DNA of 11,393 nt from Spirochaetia bacterium (GTDB lineage Bacteria; Spirochaetota; Spirochaetia; Treponematales; Breznakiellaceae). The notes under the pieces were generated by a model. That model searched no databases. It saw nothing but the letters and a program-made list of their open reading frames with translations, and was not told where the DNA came from. Where the stretch lies: positions 1-11,393 of the forward strand of contig BOAU01000068.1 of the NCBI GenBank assembly GCA_026002025.1, given 5' to 3'. The position numbers and the translations under genes were made by a program. Shown here piece after piece: positions 5,166 to 11,393 of the stretch (positions within the stretch are counted from its first letter, which is position 1; each line of letters begins with the position of its first letter).

Positions 5166-8100
5166 TTGTTATTCCTTTTTTGAGATTATGTTCATATTCC
5201 TGCAAAAAATAATCGATTGTGTCGATTCGGATTTTGAATGTCGCGCCGGGCCGGTTTTGGTCCAAATCGTGGAAATTAAAATGCGGTGTACCAGAGGCCT
5301 CTAAAATACTGTCTATGTAGCTATAGGTTGGCGCGTCATGCCCGCACTTAAAACTGGAAAGATCGATTACCCCAAGATTCGGATGCCGCGCGGCAATTTT
5401 ACAGGCCCATGTTTTCTGGTTTGTGTTGCGGTTAAAACAGCGCGCCCACACATCGCCGATATCTCCGGCCATATCTTCCATAAAAAGCGGCTCCAAGAAT
5501 TCTTTATCAAGGGGCAGGGATTCGATGGTAAAAATCGGGTAACCGCGTTTTTGCAGTTCCTGGGGTATGCCGTGGTTAAGTCCCGGATCGTGGTGATAGG
5601 GGTGCCCCACCAGCAAAAGCCCGATTTTATCTTCATCAATAAGCCGGTTCATAATGGCCGCAAAACGCTCACGCTGTACCTGTAAATAGGCCGCCATCGC
5701 GTGAAGGCCCTGCGTAAACGCCCACGCGTTTTCTTCTTTGGTGATATGCAGCGGATCCTTAAAATATTCAAAGGTCTGGGTCTGACCTTCGATTTTACGG
5801 TCGAGATTTACCACCGGCTCCCAGTAGGCAATATTCTTTTCCGCAAACATATTTCTATCGCGGGTAAAAACCGCTTTTACCACTTCCGCCGTTCCCATCT
5901 GAATAACACAGGCCGTATTCCCCAGGGTGTTCTGCACATCTGTTCCAAGGTCGGTAATAACCGGGAAAAAAATAGCGTCAAGGCTTTTTCCATTTTTGTC
6001 TTTATGGTTTAAAAGCTGCCAGATATGCGCCGGCGCGGCTTTTGCCGGGAAGCAGGGGTCGATTGCGCCCCATTTGTTGCCCTCGCTCCACAGGCGCTCA
6101 TTGGTAAAATCCGAAGTCACCACCGTGAGTCCGAGGGTTCTAAAATAGGTGCTCCAAAACGGCGCGTAATAAAACATGTTCAATAGGCGCGGTATTCCAA
6201 CAGTGAGGGATGCACGTTTTTTTGCCGCCTGGGCCTTGACTGCGCTTTCCGGCGGCGGCTCAAAATCAAAATCGGAGAACGCACGGTTCGCCGCTTCCAA
6301 AGTGATGTCGGGATTTTCGCTGCGGATTTTTTGCAGACGCTTTGTTTCGTTTTGCACCTGCGCCTTGTCATCCGCGGCGCCTTTTTCGCACAAATACCCT
6401 GAAATAAATCTGACGAAACGGCCCTGTATTTCGATGTCAACAAAGGTGCGGCGGCATTTATTCGCACAGCCTGAGCACCGTGTTGTTTCATCATTTTTTG
6501 AGGTAAACCGCAAAAGGGCGGCGGCCTCTATTCCGATAAATGCGGATTCACCTGCATCCATTGAATTTGCTGTTTTGCGGCTGATTACTTCCAGTGCCGC
6601 CCCGATTGCGCCGCTTATATCGGCATATGTATGCACAAATACTTCCGCGCCCGGTACTTTTCGCTTGATATAATCAACCTGCGCTTTTACCGCCGCGAGG
6701 TTTTTTTGCGTGCCGCCCTGCAGCACAAAACGCTTGCCGAGCCGGGATAAATTGTTTTCCTGCACCACATAGGTCCAGATATTAATCGGCAGTACATGCG
6801 CCAGGCCGCACATCATTTCTTCTTTTGTCCACCCCGATTGCTGGAACATAACCCGGTCCTGTTCCATAAAAACCGCGCATCCGTAATTAAACTTGGGGGC
6901 CCGGGCCGCGCGGAATGCGTAATCTTCATATTCTTCCACCGGAATGTTAAACTGGGCCGCCATGGACTGCAAAAAATAACCGTTGCCCGCGGAACATTGG
7001 GTATTGAGCTTAAAATCGACCACCCGGCGGTTTTTCATAAACAGCACTTTTATATCCTGACCGCCCACATCGCAAATCACGTCAACTTCACCGTAGAGAG
7101 CCGCGGCGCTTTTCATATGCGCCACCGTTTCCACAACCGCAACATCGATATTGAGCGCCGCCTTCAATATGTCCTGGGCGTAACCGGTCACACCGGCGCC
7201 CAAAACCTTTACAATGATTTTCTGTTTATCCCGCCACTCCTGCATCCGTTTGAATAAATATTGCGCGTCTTCAAGGGGATTTCCCTGCGAAAGTATGTAG
7301 TCGCGGTATAAAAGTGTGCCATCTTTATCCAGGGCTACGATTTTGGTGCTGGTGGAGCCGCCGTCAATTCCGATAAATACTTCAAGAGTATCGCCGCTTT
7401 GAAACACAGGCGGCGTAAATGCGGGGACCGCATATTTTTTTCGGAAGGCTTCAAGTTCTTCTTGCGACGAAACAAGCGGCGGAAGCACAATCTGCTCGGT
7501 GTTTTTTATTGAATTGTAAATTGATTCCTGCAATTCAGCGGTTTCTTTGGCGGCTCCACCCGCGATATATGCATCAAGACACGCAGGATCGATAAGATGC
7601 GCATCGCGCTGCTGCGTATCTTCCCTGCCTTCGCGTGTAAAAAGCACCGCGCCTATGGCCGCAAAAAAGTGGGGCAGCGCCGGCACAATAATCGACTTTT
7701 CAAGGTTCGCCTCGCGGGGTGTATATCCGTGCATGTCCCAGGCCGCTTTAATCTGCTCCCGCCAAACGTGGGCAAATGCCGGAATAAAGGTGTTGGGTCC
7801 GCCCAGGAGCACCACTTTTTCCGGCAGCACATTACCGTGGACAAGCACCTCAAGATTTTGCTTAACGATTGCGTTACACAGGGAAATAAAAATCTCTTCC
7901 CGGGGAATGCCCGATTTAAGAAGACCTACCACATCGGTTTCCGCAAATACGCCGCACTTTGCCGCAATCCGGTGAATTTGTCTGCCCTCGGGCATGATTT
8001 TTTCAGCTTCTTCACTTGATATGCCGATTTTTGCCATAATCTTGTCGATGGTACTGCCGGTGCCCCCTGCGCATTTATCGTTCATATACGACAGGGTTGT

Positions 8101-8523
8101 TTTGCGTTCACCGTCGCCTTTCCAGATGATGACCTTTGCATCCTGTCCGCCAAGTTCAATGGCCGACCGCGCTTCGGGAACGAGCATTTCCACCGCAAGG
8201 GTGAGGGCATTGACTTCCTGAATATACTCGGCATGTAAATACGCTTTGAGTGAACGGGCGCCGCTTCCGGTAATGGAAACATACATCGGCGTATCAGGAT
8301 AGGTTTCTTTAATTTCCGTGAGAACATCACGGAGCGTTTCCGCCTGGCGTGAATTATGCCGGCGGTAGGAAGAGAGCAAAATATGGTTTTCCGGGGAAAG
8401 CACCACTGCCTTTACCGTCATTGAACCGATATCAAGGCCGAGTTCTAAAGTATTGCCCCGGGAATTTTCGCCAAGCATCTGAACAGTGTCATATACTTGG
8501 GCAGATAAGATCAAGGGCATCAC
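5143..8523 (-). CDS. Large acyl-CoA dehydratase activase: two BcrAD/BadFG (ASKHA) ATPase modules plus DUF2229/COG3580 region
   Basis: This 1126-residue ATPase of the HgdC/BcrAD/BadFG family uses ATP hydrolysis to push electrons from a [4Fe-4S] cluster to a low-potential acceptor. Module 1 (about 25-300) has the phosphate loop LGLDIGSMTVK and the cluster cysteines Cys151 (NDKCAGGTGS) and Cys190 (AAKCGVFAETD). Module 2 (about 380-650) repeats this with FIGIDGGSTSTK, Cys510 (NTQCSAGNG) and Cys549 (NYGCAVFMEQD). A CSGCANKC motif with Cys712 (about 683-712) follows. Then comes the DUF2229/COG3580 region (about 770-1126) with Cys824 in DPCFPAK and Cys1060 in FKCGHDAPTYSY. It starts at a GTG (8523) followed at once by an ATG (8520); ATG 8478, 15 codons in, also fits the family start. 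None has a clear ribosome site, so the start is uncertain. It is soluble, with no membrane segments. It overlaps the COG3581-type gene by 23 bp. Confidence 0.88.
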   Translation of the reverse strand: MMPLILSAQVYDTVQMLGENSRGNTLELGLDIGSMTVKAVVLSPENHILLSSYRRHNSRQAETLRDVLTEIKETYPDTPMYVSITGSGARSLKAYLHAEYIQEVNALTLAVEMLVPEARSAIELGGQDAKVIIWKGDGERKTTLSYMNDKCAGGTGSTIDKIMAKIGISSEEAEKIMPEGRQIHRIAAKCGVFAETDVVGLLKSGIPREEIFISLCNAIVKQNLEVLVHGNVLPEKVVLLGGPNTFIPAFAHVWREQIKAAWDMHGYTPREANLEKSIIVPALPHFFAAIGAVLFTREGREDTQQRDAHLIDPACLDAYIAGGAAKETAELQESIYNSIKNTEQIVLPPLVSSQEELEAFRKKYAVPAFTPPVFQSGDTLEVFIGIDGGSTSTKIVALDKDGTLLYRDYILSQGNPLEDAQYLFKRMQEWRDKQKIIVKVLGAGVTGYAQDILKAALNIDVAVVETVAHMKSAAALYGEVDVICDVGGQDIKVLFMKNRRVVDFKLNTQCSAGNGYFLQSMAAQFNIPVEEYEDYAFRAARAPKFNYGCAVFMEQDRVMFQQSGWTKEEMMCGLAHVLPINIWTYVVQENNLSRLGKRFVLQGGTQKNLAAVKAQVDYIKRKVPGAEVFVHTYADISGAIGAALEVISRKTANSMDAGESAFIGIEAAALLRFTSKNDETTRCSGCANKCRRTFVDIEIQGRFVRFISGYLCEKGAADDKAQVQNETKRLQKIRSENPDITLEAANRAFSDFDFEPPPESAVKAQAAKKRASLTVGIPRLLNMFYYAPFWSTYFRTLGLTVVTSDFTNERLWSEGNKWGAIDPCFPAKAAPAHIWQLLNHKDKNGKSLDAIFFPVITDLGTDVQNTLGNTACVIQMGTAEVVKAVFTRDRNMFAEKNIAYWEPVVNLDRKIEGQTQTFEYFKDPLHITKEENAWAFTQGLHAMAAYLQVQRERFAAIMNRLIDEDKIGLLLVGHPYHHDPGLNHGIPQELQKRGYPIFTIESLPLDKEFLEPLFMEDMAGDIGDVWARCFNRNTNQKTWACKIAARHPNLGVIDLSSFKCGHDAPTYSYIDSILEASGTPHFNFHDLDQNRPGATFKIRIDTIDYFLQEYEHNLKKGITNGTYKSA

Positions 8524-8534
8524 GTAATATGCCC
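8515..8534 (-). promoter_or_regulatory. Hairpin enclosing the start codons of the large activase gene
   Basis: GGGCAT and ATGCCC are perfect 6 bp arms around an 8-base loop. On the minus strand the stem-loop contains both the GTG (8523) and the ATG (8520) start. In the mRNA it could mask initiation, which matters because no ordinary Shine-Dalgarno is seen nearby. The nearest purine-rich run (GGGGGAGGGG) is some 25-30 bases upstream of the starts. A 10 bp palindrome, TTACCGGTAA (8569-8578), is the only other notable feature in the 76 bp gap (8524-8599). No promoter is evident there, so read-through from the symporter gene is likely. Confidence 0.35.
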
Positions 8535-8599
8535 ATGAGCGCCAGGGATGCCCCTCCCCCGCCTGCCTTTACCGGTAAGTCCGAAGGAAGGGCTGCCGC

Positions 8600-9790
8600 T
8601 TACAATGCCAACTCTATTTTCTGTTCCTCCAGTTTATGCTTTTCCGCATAACCGGTAAGGATCAGGGTAAGGGCGCCGTCGCCGGTAACATTACAGGCGG
8701 TGCCGAAACTGTCCTGCAGGGCAAAGATGGTCAGCATCAGGGCGGTACCGCCGGTGTCAAAACCGAGCACACTGATGATGAGACCCAGGGACGCCATGAC
8801 CGTTCCTCCGGGGACGCCGGGCGCGCCGATGGCAAAGACCCCCAGGAGCAGGCAGAAGAGCACCATGGTTCCCGGATCGGGGAGAACGCCGTAGAGGATC
8901 CTGGAAACGGTCATCACAAAGAAAACTTCTGTGAGTACCGATCCACAGAGGTGGATATTTGCGAACAGGGGCACGCCGAAGTCCACCATATCCTTCCGCA
9001 GGGCACCGGATTTCTGGGCGCAGCGCAGGGCCACCGGCAGGGTTGCCGCGGAGGACATGGTACCCACCGCGGTAAGATAAGCCGGCCCGTAGTGGCGGAT
9101 CACCCTAAAGGGACTTTTCCCTGAATAGGCCCCGGCGATACCGTAGAGCAGGGCCATCCAGATATAGTGCCCTGCCAGAACGATGAGAATAACAACGAGG
9201 AAAACGGGAAGCTGCTTGGTAATGGCTCCTTCGTAGGCCAGGGAGCAGAAGGTAAAGGCGATGAAAAAAGGCAGTACCGGGATGATCACCCGGGTAACAA
9301 TGGAAATAACGATCCGCTGAAATTCATCCAGCAGGGAACCGAAAACCGTTGCCTTGTTCCAGCACACCGCCAGCCCGATAAGGACCGACAGGACCAGGGC
9401 GCTCATTACCGACATAATCTGGGGTATCTGTAGTTTAAAAAGTACCGGCGGCAGCTCCCGGGTTTTAACCAGATTCGCTTCGATGTTGAGATGGGGGATA
9501 ATGCCGTATCCCGCGCCCATGGACATGAAAGCCGCGCCTACGCTGGAAATATAGGCCAGCGCCAGGGCGATGCCGAAGATCTTTGATGCATTATTTCCCA
9601 GCCGGGCTATGGACGGGGCAATAAAACCGATGATGATCAGGGGTACACAGAAAAAGATCAGTTCCCCCGCCAAACTCTGTAAGGTCACTACCACATTCAT
9701 CACCGCCTCGTTTGCTACAAGACCGGCGATGATGCCGATAACCAGCGCCACAATCAGCCTGAAAGGCAGGCTCGAAAACAGCTTACTCAT
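8600..9790 (-). CDS. Dicarboxylate/amino acid:cation symporter (DAACS family)
   Basis: This 396-residue polytopic membrane protein of the GltP/SstT-like DAACS family imports an anionic or small amino acid with Na+ or H+. The first helix pair starts at about residue 10 (FRLIVALVIGIIAGLV). The re-entrant hairpin motif TMSSAATLP is at 244-252, GVPGG at 325-329, and DSFGTACNVTGDG at 360-372; the latter carries the NxxGD element that contacts cation and substrate. The usual NMDGT motif of glutamate transporters reads NIHLCGS (about 278-284), which argues against an ordinary glutamate carrier. The ATG at 9790 has a strong ribosome site (AAGGAG at 9799-9804, 8 bases upstream). The gene lies 23 bp after the desulfidase-like gene, so serine, cysteine or a related substrate is a reasonable guess. 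It is full length and apparently intact. Confidence 0.88.
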   Translation of the reverse strand: MSKLFSSLPFRLIVALVIGIIAGLVANEAVMNVVVTLQSLAGELIFFCVPLIIIGFIAPSIARLGNNASKIFGIALALAYISSVGAAFMSMGAGYGIIPHLNIEANLVKTRELPPVLFKLQIPQIMSVMSALVLSVLIGLAVCWNKATVFGSLLDEFQRIVISIVTRVIIPVLPFFIAFTFCSLAYEGAITKQLPVFLVVILIVLAGHYIWMALLYGIAGAYSGKSPFRVIRHYGPAYLTAVGTMSSAATLPVALRCAQKSGALRKDMVDFGVPLFANIHLCGSVLTEVFFVMTVSRILYGVLPDPGTMVLFCLLLGVFAIGAPGVPGGTVMASLGLIISVLGFDTGGTALMLTIFALQDSFGTACNVTGDGALTLILTGYAEKHKLEEQKIELAL

Positions 9791-9813
9791 GTTTTGTTCT
9801 CCTTAAAATTTTT

Positions 9814-10920
9814 CTATTCGTTCAGCATGATCCTGATAATCTCCTTGTCCGTCTCCTTCATTCCCTCCTTTCCGAGACGGCTAATGTTTTTGATGGTATT
9901 TTCCACACCCTTTGCGATGATACCATCCCCGCCGTAGAACTGCTGTCCGTTTTTATACATCTCATAGCCCATGATCCCCGCATCCACCGCAGTGGCTATC
10001 TTCGCGGCGCAGGAGGGCTTTGCCCCGTCGCAGACCATCCCCGAATCAATCGCCAGGGCATTAACGATGGTGTGGGCAATTTCCTCCATCCGGCCCCCAT
10101 GCAGATAGGCGATACCCGCACCAGCCCCGGCCCCGGCGCTGACCACCCCGCAATAGGCGGAAAGTCGGCCAATGCCGGTTTTAAGGTGTATGGTGATAAG
10201 GTCCGCCGCCACCAGGGCACGGATCAGGCCGTCCCGATCTGTCTTCAGTTCCTTTGCGTATTCAATCACCGGCAGGGACGCGGTCATGCCCTGGTTGCCG
10301 CTCCCGGAAACGATGATCACCGGCAGCTCGCAGCCGCTCATCCGGGCGTCGGAACCGGCGGCGGCGGCGGCCTTTGCCCGGAGCTTTATGTCACTGCCGT
10401 AGCCCGCCCTCAATATCCGGCCGATATTGGCGCCGTAATGCCCCCGGAGGCCCTCCGCGGAAATCGCCGAATTAAAGTCAATCTGCCGTTCAATGGTTTC
10501 CCGGACATCTTCGATCCGCAGGGTATCCGCAAAATCAATGATATCCGCCACCGAAAGGAGGCTGCGATCGGTCTCCCGCTTCTCCCCCTTCCCGCCGCCG
10601 GAATAGCGGATATTCCCGTTTTTCTCTATCAGAACCACATTGGTATGGGAATCGGCAATTTGTATCTTTGCCGAAGAATCCCCCGAAAAGCAGGTAACGA
10701 TGATATCGAATATCCGGCCCGTATCGGCCATCCGTATCTCAAATTGGGCGGACTTAAGATAGGCTGCGATTTCCTTTTTTTGCTCCCCGCTGACAGCGGA
10801 GAGGAGCGCCAGCTTTTTTTCCGGATCACCGGCGACAATTCCCGCGGCAGCGGCAGCCTCAATCCCCTTAAGCCCTCCGGTATTTGGTACCACCACACTT
10901 TTCACGTTTTGCCGATTCAT
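9814..10920 (-). pseudogene. L-cysteine desulfidase / UPF0597 (YhaM/CyuA-like) gene, 5'-truncated by a deletion
   Basis: From NVKSVVVPNTGGLKGIEAAA to the C-terminus this matches the UPF0597 family, iron-sulfur enzymes that release sulfide from L-cysteine (CyuA/YhaM) or act on serine-like substrates. Counting from ATG 10920 it has 368 residues. It keeps SGSGNQG (205-211) and SGMVCDGAKPSCAAK with Cys297 and Cys304. Intact relatives are about 430 residues and begin with a segment holding an MGCTEP motif, whose cysteine helps bind the [4Fe-4S] cluster. That segment is missing. Upstream in this frame the DNA instead comes from the WYL regulator read out of frame (the frame stays open to 11061, without family similarity). 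There is no ribosome site before ATG 10920. A truncated protein might still be made by re-initiation, but it would lack a cluster ligand, so it is probably non-functional. Confidence 0.75.
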
Positions 10921-11236
10921 AGAGAGGCGTGTTTTGGTATAATTCCAGCAGGGATTTAGCCATCCCCAGGGCCAGCATGTCATTTGCATTGGCATAGCGG
11001 GCGGGCAATCTAAAGTGCTTTTCAGAATAGTACCACCCGCGCTGCTTTGCATCATACTCAATGGGGGCGTTTAAACTATCCCGCATATATTCAATATCCC
11101 GGTAAATAGTGGCTGATCTGTATGAATATTTCTTAACGAAATAGTTGACATTAGGATACTTCCCGGAAGCAATCTCTCTGTCTATAGTATAGATCCTTGC
11201 CAATCCCAATTTGGGTATACTTTTTCTTGTTTCCAT
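10868..11236 (-). pseudogene. WYL-type transcriptional regulator, truncated to its N-terminal HTH part
   Basis: The minus strand encodes METRKSIPKLGLARIYTIDR and continues into a DeoR-like helix-turn-helix (SYRSATIYRDIEYMRDSLNA) and the linker HFRLPARYANANDMLALGMA. It ends its family similarity at NTPLYESA, about residue 109. This is how WYL-domain regulators begin; intact ones are about 320-340 residues and continue with the ligand-sensing WYL and WCX domains. Those are gone. After about position 10910 the frame runs into the desulfidase gene out of frame and stops at 10868. ATG 11236 is preferred because a -10 box sits 7 bases upstream; the frame is open further back to 11281. The remaining piece could still bind DNA, but it has lost effector sensing. 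It heads the minus-strand run and probably once controlled it or a neighbouring locus. Confidence 0.75.
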
Positions 11237-11243
11237 AGCTGAT

Positions 11244-11270
11244 ATTATACTCCCTTGGTTAATCATGCAA
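11244..11270 (-). promoter_or_regulatory. Promoter of the truncated regulator, near-leaderless
   Basis: On the minus strand TTGCAT (11265-11270) and a perfect TATAAT (11244-11249) are separated by 15 bases, a shorter spacer than ideal. The ATG at 11234-11236 lies 7 bases past the -10 box, so the transcript would start at or next to the start codon. This would be the promoter for the whole minus-strand run down to 2785 if no internal promoters exist. Confidence 0.45.
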
Positions 11271-11336
11271 TGATGGGGCAATTATGTGGTCCGTGGTTAA
11301 ATTCTTAATTTTGGAACCGGCTCAATTTATATAAAT

Positions 11337-11378
11337 ATTGTATGTTTAGTAGGATATTTGCCTACGTAAATATACAAT
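11337..11378. repeat. Large imperfect inverted repeat upstream of the regulator gene
   Basis: The left arm ATTGTATGTTTAGTAGG (11337-11353) and the right arm CCTACGTAAATATACAAT (11361-11378) pair over 16 positions, with one mismatch and one bulged base, around a 7-base loop. The surrounding 11282-11393 stretch is AT-rich and has no gene. It could be an operator for the adjacent WYL regulator, a hairpin at the end of a gene outside the window, or an insertion scar. There is no clear T-run on either side. Confidence 0.5.
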
Positions 11379-11393
11379 TGCTTTTCCCTGCTG

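Noticed and set aside
6176..6673. A 165-codon plus-strand frame
   Set aside because: It lies antisense within the large activase gene, in a region with conserved cysteine motifs on the minus strand.
8636..9124. A 162-codon plus-strand frame rich in Gly, His and Gln
   Set aside because: It lies antisense within the symporter gene; the composition is typical of a reverse-strand shadow.
10072..10959. A 295-codon open frame on the plus strand across the desulfidase gene
   Set aside because: It mirrors a GC-rich coding sequence on the minus strand, has no recognisable domain or ribosome site, and the minus frame shows clear UPF0597 motifs.
10921..11061. Extension of the desulfidase frame to an ATG at 11061
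   Set aside because: The 47 extra residues are the WYL regulator read out of frame and show no UPF0597 similarity.

Overview
The window looks like an accessory, decaying stretch of a host-associated anaerobic spirochaete chromosome. A termite-gut type Treponema is my best guess. This rests on recognising the Treponema-style Rpn/PD-(D/E)XK nuclease, whose N-terminus begins MANESGPDNKTGNIPWHPAF, and the N-terminal style of the WYL regulator. It also rests on the oxygen-sensitive enzymology: a glycyl radical enzyme remnant, a radical SAM activase and a 2-hydroxyacyl-CoA-dehydratase-type activase. The species is an inference, not a proof. No tRNA, rRNA or CRISPR array is visible.

Layout. Positions 1-125 hold what looks like the right end of an IS21-like element: the last codons of a possible transposase gene followed by two direct copies of a 26-27 bp end repeat. 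Positions 192-1064 (minus) encode a full-length PD-(D/E)XK (Rpn-like) nuclease. Positions 1127-1765 (plus) hold two gene corpses. The first is the C-terminal part of a glycyl radical enzyme (GRE), broken by an internal deletion and frame change. The second is a probable C-terminal scrap of a short-chain dehydrogenase. Positions 1777-2484 hold an intact-looking toxin-antitoxin pair (AbrB-like antitoxin and PIN-domain toxin) behind a strong promoter that leaves almost no 5' leader. Positions 2485-2784 contain remnants of two further antitoxin-like genes (a Phd/YefM-like start and a DUF433 C-terminus).

Positions 2785 to about 11236 are one long minus-strand transcription unit, read right to left. 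It starts with a WYL-type regulator gene cut off after its DNA-binding part and joined by a deletion to a 5'-truncated L-cysteine desulfidase/UPF0597 gene. Next come a dicarboxylate/amino-acid:cation symporter, an 1126-residue double-ASKHA acyl-CoA dehydratase activase fused to a DUF2229 region, its overlapping partner (COG3581-type), and finally a radical SAM GRE activase. Gaps between these genes are short (23 bp, 76 bp and a 23 bp overlap), and the GRE activase follows the partner closely.

How the parts could work together. The 1126-residue protein and its overlapping partner carry ASKHA ATPase domains, paired cysteines typical of [4Fe-4S] activases, and the cysteine-rich COG3580/COG3581 regions, so they look like an ATP-driven low-potential electron-transfer device. 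It sits directly upstream of a radical SAM activase, an enzyme that itself needs low-potential electrons. No intact GRE and no HgdA/HgdB-type dehydratase is in the window. The linked but unproven picture is a redox module whose radical-enzyme partner is either elsewhere in the genome or is the dead copy at 1127-1598.
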